NCBI GenBank assembly: GCA_937894495.1
Contig: CALCRR010000011.1
Location: 1 to 8,681, forward strand
Length of the DNA: 8,681 nucleotides
Direction of reading: 5' to 3'
From: an uncultured Ruminococcus sp.
GTDB lineage: Bacteria > Bacillota > Clostridia > Oscillospirales > Ruminococcaceae
Shown: positions 1 through 5,247 of the stretch, piece after piece
How the letters are laid out: every line of letters begins with the position of its first letter
Numbering within the stretch: the first letter of the stretch is position 1
The notes under the pieces: model-generated
Databases searched by the model: none
Seen by the model: only the letters and a program-made list of their open reading frames with translations
What the model was told of the DNA's origin: nothing
Program-made: the position numbers and the translations under genes

Positions 1-11
1 CCTGTGCCTCT

Positions 12-108
12 AGAAGCAAGAAGCAAGAGGCAAGAAGCAAGAGTCCTCTTTTCATACTTGGTTCGATTATTAAGTTTTCTTGCCTCTTGCTTCTGACATC
101 TTGCCTCT
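12..108. repeat. 7-bp tandem repeat hairpin (TTGCTTC/TTGCCTC family)
   Basis: The left arm is built from 7-bp units of the AAGCAAG/AGGCAAG type (12-43) and the right arm from the complementary units (about 77-108). A perfect 18-nt inverted repeat pairs 19-36 with 77-94 around a 40-nt AT-rich loop. No coding frame or spacer pattern accompanies it. The period of seven is shared by the other repeat patches in this window (213-235, 296-316, 6784-6880, 8611-8646) although the unit sequence differs. Confidence 0.8.
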
Positions 109-170
109 AATAGCTGGGGGTGCTTTTGTGGCTGCTAGCACTTTGATGGCTGCGCCAACCTTGTAAAATG

Positions 171-240
171 GTGTATTTGTGCGTTTTTTAACATAATTTT
201 GTAAACCGTTTTCTTACCTCTTACTTCTTACTTCTAAAAG
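171..240 (+). repeat. ~70-bp intergenic repeat unit, copy a
   Basis: It has an AT-rich core (171-212, ending TTTTGTAAACCGTTTT) followed by three 7-bp units, CTTACCT CTTACTT CTTACTT (213-233). The core resembles the start of the next unit (241-280) and the reverse complement of the last 37 bases of the window (8645-8681). The organisation is therefore a conserved core plus a variable 7-bp-repeat tail. No protein-coding potential is evident. Confidence 0.65.
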
Positions 241-316
241 ACTTTGTGCGCTTTATTGCACAATTTTGTAAGACTAATTTCCAGCCCCTGGCATTCTAAC
301 GACTAGCGACTAATAG
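241..316 (+). repeat. ~70-bp intergenic repeat unit, copy b
   Basis: This is a second tandem copy. Its core TTTGTGCG...AATTTTGTAA matches copy a, and its tail consists of 7-bp units CTAACGA CTAGCGA CTAATAG (296-316). Seventeen bases (296-312) are the exact reverse complement of 8613-8629. The tail runs directly into the ribosome binding site of the ACT-domain gene, so any promoter for that gene must lie in or upstream of these repeats. Confidence 0.65.
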
Positions 317-325
317 GAGTAAACT

Positions 326-676
326 ATGAATATAAAATCCATTCCCCACAAATTCAGTGTTTGCAAGGTGAGCGATCTCTCTGAGGTCAGGCTCGGTGAC
401 GAGTTTTGCTTTATCGGCAAGACCGATGAGGAGCTTTCGCTGGTGTGTCTCACCGAAAGTGTACCCGAAAATACCACCCACCGTGACGACGGCTGGAGAG
501 CCTTTCGCATAGAGGGCGAGCTGGATTTTTCGCTGATAGGCATACTTGCAAAGATATCCGCAGCACTTGCTGAAAACAAGATAGGCTTATTTGCGGTGTC
601 CACCTACAACACCGATTATATCCTCACCAAAGAGGAAAATTTTGACCGTGCGGTGGAAATTGTCAGAAATCTATAA
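326..676 (+). CDS. ACT domain-containing protein (COG3603-like)
   Basis: A 116-residue small cytoplasmic protein. The start ATG follows AGGAGT (315-320) with 5-nt spacing. The sequence fits the family of stand-alone ACT-domain proteins: an N-terminal half with a conserved 'LGDEFCFIGKTDEELSLVC' stretch (about residues 23-41), then the 'FRIEGELDFSLIGILAKIS' helix-strand unit (about 60-78) and 'GLFAVSTYNTDYILTKEENFDRAVEIV' typical of the C-terminal ACT_7 fold. ACT domains usually bind amino acids or other small ligands and regulate metabolic enzymes. No ligand or partner can be named here. The gene looks intact, though the C terminus (ending RNL) is a few residues shorter than I expect for the family. 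It is preceded by tandem repeats and followed by decayed genes, so it shows no operon partner. Confidence 0.85.
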   Translation: MNIKSIPHKFSVCKVSDLSEVRLGDEFCFIGKTDEELSLVCLTESVPENTTHRDDGWRAFRIEGELDFSLIGILAKISAALAENKIGLFAVSTYNTDYILTKEENFDRAVEIVRNL

Positions 677-712
677 ATGCCGTCAGGTCACCGGCGGCGT
701 GATAAGCAGAAA

Positions 713-786
713 AGCCCCCGCCTTTAGGTCGGTACTAATATAGAAGTTTTTTCAACAGCTATTATGAAAGACCTATACAGCGGGCT
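713..786. other. imperfect long inverted repeat downstream of the ACT gene
   Basis: Bases 713-730 (AGCCCCCGCCTTTAGGTC) pair imperfectly with 770-786 (GACCTATACAGCGGGCT) around a ~39-nt loop. There is no T tract after the right arm, so it is not a clear intrinsic terminator. It may be a decayed terminator or structured remnant. Confidence 0.3.
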
Positions 787-796
787 ATAATAAAGG

Positions 797-834
797 AAGA
801 CAGATACTTCAGATCGAGGTATCTGTCTTTTTTC
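797..834 (+). terminator. intrinsic terminator
   Basis: AAGACAGATAC (797-807) pairs with GTATCTGTCTT (819-829), followed by a run of T to 833. It is positioned to end transcription arriving from the ACT gene side. The minus-strand reading lacks a good T tail. Confidence 0.75.
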
Positions 835-907
835 GTTGTATCATATCCAGCAGTCTGCTCATTCTCTGTTCGTAGTTTCTCGCTCGTGTCTCCTTGTATT
901 TTGCATT
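809..907 (-). pseudogene. possible C-terminal remnant of an unidentified gene
   Basis: On the minus strand a frame ending at a TGA (809-811) reads NAKYKETRARNYEQRMSR... and then a charged tail. It looks like the basic, helical C terminus of a real protein, and resembles tails of YdeI-like proteins only loosely. No start, ribosome binding site or upstream domain is visible, and its stop codon lies inside the loop of the 797-834 terminator. It could be chance. If real, it is another truncated gene in this broken stretch. Confidence 0.25.
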
Positions 908-935
908 AAAAAGGGCGTGAAAAAGTGTGCAGAGA

Positions 936-964
936 TTGACTTTTTCGGGACGGATTGGTATAAT
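936..964 (+). promoter_or_regulatory. promoter for the ATP-grasp pseudogene
   Basis: TTGACT (936-941), 17-nt spacer, TATAAT (959-964). It lies 37 nt upstream of the start codon at 1001, with GGAGGG (991-996) as ribosome binding site. Confidence 0.75.
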
Positions 965-1000
965 TATGAATGTGTACTCATCAACTTTATGGAGGGCATA

Positions 1001-1361
1001 ATGAAAAGAATACTATATCTGACCGACTTGTATTATGAAGCAAAGGGTCGAAGATACTGCGATGAGGATATATACATACGCTCTGTATGCTCCTGATAAA
1101 ACCAGATGATGGGAACTGAAGCGCTATGATCATTCGACCGAAGATGCTGATTTCGCAAAGAAATTCATCGAATGGAATGATATTTCTCACGGTATTCAGC
1201 GAGTAGATGCCTGCCGTACCCGTGATGGGCGACTGCTTTTAGTGGAGCTGGAAGACCTTGATCCCTATTTGTCTATCGGAGAGCTTGATGAAAAGACAAG
1301 AGAACGGTTTATAACAGATTTTATTTCTGCTATAAAGAATCAGCTTGACCACATTGAATGA
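1001..1361 (+). pseudogene. ATP-grasp (RimK/glutathione synthetase-like) gene, internally deleted
   Basis: A good promoter, GGAGGG site and ATG lead into MKRILYLTDLYYEAKGRRYC and DEDIYI, then the frame shifts at about 1077 and the ATG frame stops at 1094-1096. From 1077 another frame reads YALYAPDKTR, an in-frame TGA (1107-1109), WELKRYD, then FIEWNDISHGIQRVDACRT..., GRLLLVELEDLDPYLS and a C-terminal helix ending at TGA 1359-1361. The second part has the look of an ATP-grasp C-terminal metal-binding region (the E-L-E-D-x-x-P-Y-L segment). In such proteins roughly 150-200 residues, including the nucleotide-binding lid, would separate the two parts; here they are missing. So there is one large internal deletion plus one nonsense codon. 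Family assignment rests on my recognition of the motifs and is moderate. Confidence 0.65.
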
Positions 1362-1367
1362 GCAAAC

Positions 1368-1407
1368 ACGGATAACCGTCCTCATCAGACGGCTATCCGT
1401 TTCTTAT
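1368..1407 (+). terminator. intrinsic terminator after the ATP-grasp pseudogene
   Basis: ACGGATAACCGTC (1368-1380) pairs with GACGGCTATCCGT (1388-1400) with one mismatch and a 7-nt loop, followed by T-rich TTCTTATT. It starts 7 nt after the pseudogene stop. Confidence 0.8.
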
Positions 1408-1466
1408 TATTCCGCATACCCACATTCCGGCACTCGCCGGAAAACAGACCTTTTACAACATGAATC

Positions 1467-1495
1467 TTGACACTTCTGCTATCAGGTTGTATAAT
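1467..1495 (+). promoter_or_regulatory. perfect-consensus sigma-A promoter
   Basis: TTGACA (1467-1472), exactly 17 nt, TATAAT (1490-1495). It is followed by AGGAGGT (1513-1519) and an ATG at 1526. An ideal expression signal drives what is now a gene fragment. Confidence 0.85.
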
Positions 1496-1525
1496 TAAAA
1501 TATAACCCCGACAGGAGGTATCGCA

Positions 1526-1645
1526 ATGTCCCATATTCTCGTCCTGAACGGCTCTGCCAGACCGAATGCGTTTACGGCTGTAATGATAAGATCATTCTGC
1601 AAGGGCGCAGAATCGGTCGGTCACACGGTCACGGTCATTGACCTA
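1526..1645 (+). pseudogene. flavodoxin-fold NAD(P)H/FMN reductase, N-terminal fragment
   Basis: The frame from ATG 1526 reads MSHILVLNGSARPN, then helix-like [23 protein letters not shown]. This is the first beta strand, phosphate-binding loop (NGSxRxN) and second strand of the flavodoxin-like NADPH-dependent FMN reductase family, proteins usually near 180-200 residues. Homology stops after about 40 residues. The open frame continues through unrelated sequence and ends at TGA 1688-1690 (54 codons total). At about 1644 the DNA switches to a fragment of a different gene. The start is supported by AGGAGGT with 6-nt spacing. It should give at most a short, non-functional peptide. Confidence 0.75.
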
Positions 1646-1646
1646 T

Positions 1647-1762
1647 GGTGTGCCTGTGCTTGTTATGAGAGATACAACCGAGCGTCCTGAAGGTGTTGAA
1701 GCAGGTACTTTAAAGCTCGTTGGAACTGACGAAGAAACTATTTATAAGACCTTTAAGCTCCT
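1647..1762 (+). pseudogene. wecB: UDP-N-acetylglucosamine 2-epimerase, internal C-terminal-region fragment
   Basis: The frame starting near 1647 reads [20 protein letters not shown] and continues [19 protein letters not shown]. This is the highly conserved segment near the C terminus of non-hydrolysing UDP-GlcNAc 2-epimerases (WecB/MnaA), including the RDTTERPE motif that contacts the UDP moiety. Only about 38 codons remain of a protein normally near 370 residues. The 5' side is joined to a flavodoxin-fold fragment and the 3' side to the 3' end of the minus-strand vWA gene at about 1763. Full-length enzymes make UDP-ManNAc for surface polysaccharides; this piece cannot. Confidence 0.8.
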
Positions 1763-3472
1763 ACCTTCTTCTCCTTTATTTGTTGTATAGCTCCAAGCAA
1801 AGGAAAGGGAAACAGGTAAGCCGCCATATTTTACTTTTTTTGCTTCATCAATAAGAGATTTGTTTATTAATGAAAAATCCCCTTTAGAAACGGCGATGGT
1901 ATAAGCATTATTCCAACTATCTTTAATATCAGGCAAATACTGCGAGAGATGATAAAAATTTATCAGGTTTTCTATATTCTCATCATCTTTAGGTTTATGT
2001 AGGTCATGAGCAACACTTGCATTATCCTGCCAATAGGATGGAGTAAGGTATCCAGCTTTCATTAGCGATACAACTGCACTCATTCCATAACAAGAGCCAC
2101 CCCATCCACTATCGCTGAACATTTCTTTTGTTATATTTGAAAATACAGTATTACTCATTCCATTTGTGAGTTCCTGATAATAATCGCTGGATAAATAATA
2201 ATCAGGTAAAAGATAATCGTGGTGCAGCCAATCTCCATGATTATCCTTATTAAATCCAGCTTTATCTCCAGAATATGCATTGATAAAAGCAAGATTATCT
2301 ACACCACTCCAGTTACCCAACCAGTCTTTTGTACCCCAGTCAATCCTATTGTCTTTAGGTAAGAATCCGGTTATTTCGGGCACCTTAATTGTACGAACTA
2401 CTGTCTTTTCTTCGGTATTATCAGCACCACATATTATTTTGATAGTATATTCTGATCCTTGCTGAATGTCACTATCTATCGAAATAGTCCATTCCTTTTC
2501 AAGAACAGAATCATATGCAAGAACATTGCTCGTTGCTATATCATCGCCATCTGTCAAATGGAAACCATCAGGCAAAATGATTTTCACATAAGCATTGGAT
2601 ACATCTTTACTTGCATCGTTAATATTCTTAACATATGCAGAAATGCTTATATTATGCCAAATGGGTTTGTCGGGAAAAGACTCGAATGCACTATATGTAG
2701 CAGTATAATCACCATAAACACTTATTGCCAAAGGATTAAGATTTGCTTCTACCCAATCAGCATAATCCAACATAAGAGAAGAGTAATCGTTGCTATCAAT
2801 ATTAAGGAATTGACCTCCCGTGTTTTCGTAAAGGTTTCGATATGTGCCTTTATACGAATTTCTGCTTACAACAGTAGTTTTTATTCCATATCCGCTGATA
2901 ATATCAGCCCACTCATCAAAAGTGTGACTTGAGCTCTCCTTATACCCAGCATCTGTAAGGAGGAAAATAAACTTATCATTGTCATCTTCATACCATTTGC
3001 TATCATCCGATGTAAACAACTTATCAAATGATTCTAATGGGGTTTCAGGGTCATCACCGCCGCCGCCAAGATTATGTGAAATAGAGTCTAAAACATCTAT
3101 TACCTTGGTAGTATCACTTGTCCAATGTGAGCCGTCAAATGTGTGATAAACAGTTGATTCATTTCCACTTACTTCAATATCTTTAAATTCTACAACCGAT
3201 AAATTCAATTCAACGCCTCTTTGATTTAATGCATTAACAAAATCCGTTAAATTGCTTTTAACAGATTTTATATATCTACTCATAGAACCAGTAGAATCAA
3301 CAACAAATACAATGTCAGCCTTTGTAATCTGCTGTTTTGTACTTTGAACTGCTTCTACAATCATCGGCTGAGGAAGAATGGCAGAATGAAAGCCCTCTCC
3401 AAGGGGAACGATAATTGCACCTGCTGCAATCATAAATGCAGCTAAACTCGCGCACACTCTTTTCGCTAACAT
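1742..3472 (-). CDS. secreted von Willebrand factor A protein with a cut C-terminal peptidase-like domain
   Basis: 576 residues. The start is supported by GAAAGGA 8 nt upstream of the ATG. Residues 1-42 are a signal peptide (KR, then a hydrophobic [14 protein letters not shown] run). A vWA domain spans about 50-245, with MIDAS DSTGS (59-63) and LLTDAG (171-176). The middle, about 246-365, is beta-rich and Ig-like. The C-terminal part contains [10 protein letters not shown] (456-465), which looks like a papain-like cysteine nucleophile (C461). The matching catalytic His is not found: after GEEG (567-570) the last six residues and stop are encoded by the antisense of the epimerase fragment, so the gene is probably truncated at 1763. 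It is noticeably more AT-rich than the ACT and CAP genes. No good promoter lies between 3473 and 3582; it may depend on the invertible segment just upstream or on read-through from the recombinase gene. Confidence 0.75.
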   Translation of the reverse strand: MLAKRVCASLAAFMIAAGAIIVPLGEGFHSAILPQPMIVEAVQSTKQQITKADIVFVVDSTGSMSRYIKSVKSNLTDFVNALNQRGVELNLSVVEFKDIEVSGNESTVYHTFDGSHWTSDTTKVIDVLDSISHNLGGGGDDPETPLESFDKLFTSDDSKWYEDDNDKFIFLLTDAGYKESSSHTFDEWADIISGYGIKTTVVSRNSYKGTYRNLYENTGGQFLNIDSNDYSSLMLDYADWVEANLNPLAISVYGDYTATYSAFESFPDKPIWHNISISAYVKNINDASKDVSNAYVKIILPDGFHLTDGDDIATSNVLAYDSVLEKEWTISIDSDIQQGSEYTIKIICGADNTEEKTVVRTIKVPEITGFLPKDNRIDWGTKDWLGNWSGVDNLAFINAYSGDKAGFNKDNHGDWLHHDYLLPDYYLSSDYYQELTNGMSNTVFSNITKEMFSDSGWGGSCYGMSAVVSLMKAGYLTPSYWQDNASVAHDLHKPKDDENIENLINFYHLSQYLPDIKDSWNNAYTIAVSKGDFSLINKSLIDEAKKVKYGGLPVSLSFAWSYTTNKGEEGRSLKVL

Positions 3473-3582
3473 ATAATCAGTCCTTTCAGTTTGATAATCA
3501 CTTCATAATAACATTGAGTAAATCGTCTAATTGAATAGCGAAGATGTGATGAATTATAATAATGTTATACAGAAAGATTTCG

Positions 3583-3601
3583 TTTCGTAAATTTCCATAT
3601 T
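3583..3601 (-). repeat. left 19-bp inverted repeat of the putative invertible segment (IR-L)
   Basis: The minus strand reads AATATGGAAATTTACGAAA, identical over 19 bases to the plus strand at 5039-5057. The match ends sharply on both sides. Inverted orientation with a tyrosine recombinase gene in between is the arrangement expected for inversion rather than integration or excision. Confidence 0.8.
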
Positions 3602-3681
3602 CAAAAACAATTAGCCCCAAAAGTGCCGCTATTACTACATATTCAATTTTCAAGCTACGGTAATTTTGACGGCATAAAAAT

Positions 3682-4779
3682 TCACGCCACATCAAGTGAC
3701 AGCATATCCATACACTGTCTTTTCCTTTCAATAGAGGAATGCACATAACGATTTAGTGTGATTTCTACGGAGCTATGCCCTAAAATCTCCGAGAGTGTCT
3801 TTACATCAAAACCCAACTCGACACAATTTGTCGCAAATAAATGACGGAGCGAATGAAAATTGAGCGTTCTAAGACCAATCTTGATAAGCAGAGCCTTAAA
3901 GCGGTACTGCATAGTCCTCGGATCAGGGAGCTTGGCGTTGCCCGTAACGAGGTACGCATCAACGTTTGACGGCTTGAATGCTTTAAGCATACGGACAAGA
4001 AATTCAGGGATAGGTATCGTTCTTACCGAGGTGTGACTTTTAGGGGTAGATACAATAAGCTCCGTTCTGCTGACTTTACCGCTTACACGAATACGCTGTA
4101 CAGTACGCTCTATTCGGATAGTCTTAGCATTCAGGTCAATATCAGACCACTTCAAGCCACAAAGCTCCCCTATACGCACACCCGTGTAGAGGGCAATCAT
4201 AATACCCAGCTTAGTTAGATCCATATTAGTGAGCAGAGCCAATTTCAAGCGGTTCTGCTCATTTTTGTTGTAGAGATCAAGCTCATGCTTTTCTTTTTTG
4301 GGCAGCTCTACATCGGCAATCGGGTTGACACAATGGTGTACCCTTGCTGCATACCTCGTCATATTTTTGAGAACGATGATAAGATCGGAGATATACTTGT
4401 TGGAAAGTCCCTTATTACGCTTTTCCATTATGAAATCATACACTTTGCTCGGTGACAGCTTTTCAATCTTCAAGCTGCCAAAAGCAGGGATAAGGTGCTT
4501 TTCAGCCTTAAATGCGTAGTTTGCATAGGTTGAAGGCTTAGTCTGCGTGAGCTTTGCAGAGAGCCACTCCGCAAAAAGTTCTTTGACCGTCAGCCCGCTT
4601 TCAACTTCGGGCGTGATGATCTTTGCTTTAATTTGCAGGAGTTTCTCCTTGACTTCGGTGTAGGTCTTTCCGTAGATCGAACGGTATTTTGTCTTTCCGT
4701 TCTCCCCATAGCCGTCTGCGTAGCGCCCTTCGTATCTTCCGTCTTTACGGCGGTATATGTTTAATCCTCTTTTGCTCAT
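3682..4779 (-). CDS. tyrosine recombinase/integrase, likely DNA invertase
   Basis: 365 residues, full length for the family. The ATG is preceded by AAGGAAGGAA (minus strand, just upstream of 4779). The N-terminal arm-binding-like region is residues 1-60 (KRGLNIYRRKDGRYEGRYADG), the SAM-like core-binding domain about 65-150, and the catalytic domain about 165-355. All catalytic residues are present: R202 (TGVRIGEL), K247 (TPKSHTSVRT), H309 and R312 (HSLRHLFAT), H335 (LGHSS) and nucleophile Y345 (NRYVH). It cuts and rejoins DNA through a 3'-phosphotyrosine. It lies wholly between two perfect 19-bp inverted repeats, which suggests it inverts its own segment; no matching direct repeats (attL/attR) were seen. 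It points toward the vWA gene with no clear terminator between, so read-through into that gene is possible. An integrase from a decayed conjugative element is the alternative. Confidence 0.93.
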   Translation of the reverse strand: MSKRGLNIYRRKDGRYEGRYADGYGENGKTKYRSIYGKTYTEVKEKLLQIKAKIITPEVESGLTVKELFAEWLSAKLTQTKPSTYANYAFKAEKHLIPAFGSLKIEKLSPSKVYDFIMEKRNKGLSNKYISDLIIVLKNMTRYAARVHHCVNPIADVELPKKEKHELDLYNKNEQNRLKLALLTNMDLTKLGIMIALYTGVRIGELCGLKWSDIDLNAKTIRIERTVQRIRVSGKVSRTELIVSTPKSHTSVRTIPIPEFLVRMLKAFKPSNVDAYLVTGNAKLPDPRTMQYRFKALLIKIGLRTLNFHSLRHLFATNCVELGFDVKTLSEILGHSSVEITLNRYVHSSIERKRQCMDMLSLDVA

Positions 4780-4816
4780 GGTAGTTCCTTCCTTTCATAA
4801 GTAAGCCTTCATAACC

Positions 4817-4825
4817 ATTATAACA
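4817..4825 (-). promoter_or_regulatory. extended -10 promoter of the recombinase gene
   Basis: The minus strand reads TGTTATAAT, an extended -10, about 40 nt upstream of the start codon. No good -35 is seen at 17 nt. It would give moderate expression. Confidence 0.5.
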
Positions 4826-4951
4826 ATCGCAGATAATCAACTCTCTGTATATAGTACAAGAAAATTGACGGCTTATTTTGTTCAATGGTGCTTAAAATTG
4901 TCTCAAAATCTGTCTACGTTCCACAAAATTTATTAAATCGTCATATTCCTA

Positions 4952-4980
4952 TTGACTTTTCCTCGGTGATATGGTATAAT
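4952..4980 (+). promoter_or_regulatory. strong outward promoter inside the putative invertible segment
   Basis: TTGACT (4952-4957), exactly 17 nt, TATAAT (4975-4980), with TGG before the -10 (extended -10). Expected start is near 4987. In this orientation it transcribes across IR-R (5039-5057) into the hairpin at 5065-5090, giving only a ~110-nt RNA without a convincing reading frame. Confidence 0.8.
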
Positions 4981-5038
4981 AGAAGTTAATAAATTACCGT
5001 TCTCTTTGGTGAAAAGTAACAATCAGCTACTAACATCA

Positions 5039-5057
5039 AATATGGAAATTTACGAAA
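5039..5057 (+). repeat. right 19-bp inverted repeat of the putative invertible segment (IR-R)
   Basis: AATATGGAAATTTACGAAA on the plus strand, the exact inverted partner of 3583-3601. It lies about 58 nt downstream of the promoter -10 and 7 nt before the terminator stem. Confidence 0.8.
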
Positions 5058-5064
5058 ACTATTC

Positions 5065-5101
5065 AGCCGTTTTGCAAAAGCAGGACGGCTCTTATTTTTT
5101 T
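5065..5101 (+). terminator. terminator just outside IR-R
   Basis: AGCCGT (5065-5070) pairs with ACGGCT (5085-5090) around a 14-nt loop, followed by CTTATTTTTTT. It would stop the 4952-4980 promoter in the present orientation, and stop recombinase read-through if the segment were flipped. Confidence 0.75.
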
Positions 5102-5160
5102 AAACAGTTTTACAACAGAAATTGATAAACTTGGCTAATTGTTGAAAGGTCTATATAAAC

Positions 5161-5204
5161 AAAAAGAGTGCCAGTCTCCGTTATGGAGATTGACACTCTT
5201 TTTT
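5161..5204. terminator. strong bidirectional terminator
   Basis: A 19-nt arm (5161-5179) pairs with 5185-5203 with two weak or mismatched positions and a 5-nt loop. A runs on the left and T runs on the right give T tails on both strands. It separates the invertible-segment region from the serine recombinase remnant. Confidence 0.85.
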
Positions 5205-5247
5205 ATTGTTATTTTGTTTTATCGGTAAAGGTCGGTTATGGGGCTAT

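Larger units (their letters stand above)
3583..5057. mobile_element. putative invertible DNA segment carrying its own recombinase and an outward promoter
   Basis: A 1475-bp segment bounded by perfect 19-bp inverted repeats (3583-3601 and 5039-5057). It encloses the complete tyrosine recombinase gene (3682-4779, minus) and, near its right end, a promoter reading outward to the right (4952-4980). Just outside the right repeat stands a terminator (5065-5101); outside the left repeat, 110 nt away, is the start of the secreted vWA gene. Flipping would place the promoter with -10 at about 3660-3665 on the minus strand, reading into that gene with a leader of about 180 nt. The components are seen; switching itself is inferred. 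Confidence 0.65.
4987..5101 (+). ncRNA. short terminated transcript (predicted)
   Basis: The interval between the 4952-4980 promoter and the 5065-5101 terminator is bounded like a small RNA gene. It holds no supported frame: a 27-codon frame from ATG 5042-5044 has no ribosome binding site and begins inside IR-R. The simplest reading is a dead-end transcript from a promoter in its OFF orientation. I recognise no RNA family. Confidence 0.35.

Noticed and set aside
12..108. Possible CRISPR array
   Set aside because: Units are contiguous 7-mers with no spacers, and no cas genes are present in the window.
2459..2932. 157-codon plus-strand frame opposite the vWA gene
   Set aside because: It is antisense to a gene with signal peptide, ribosome binding site and clear domain motifs, and has no recognisable features of its own.
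3498..3746. An 82-codon minus-strand frame with a hydrophobic stretch (VVIAALLGLIVF), spanning IR-L
   Set aside because: Its start lies inside the recombinase gene in another frame and no ribosome binding site is near an internal start. It crosses the inverted repeat. I treat it as chance, although a small membrane peptide cannot be fully excluded.
5042..5128. 27-codon plus-strand frame from ATG 5042-5044
   Set aside because: No ribosome binding site; it begins inside IR-R and runs through the terminator hairpin.
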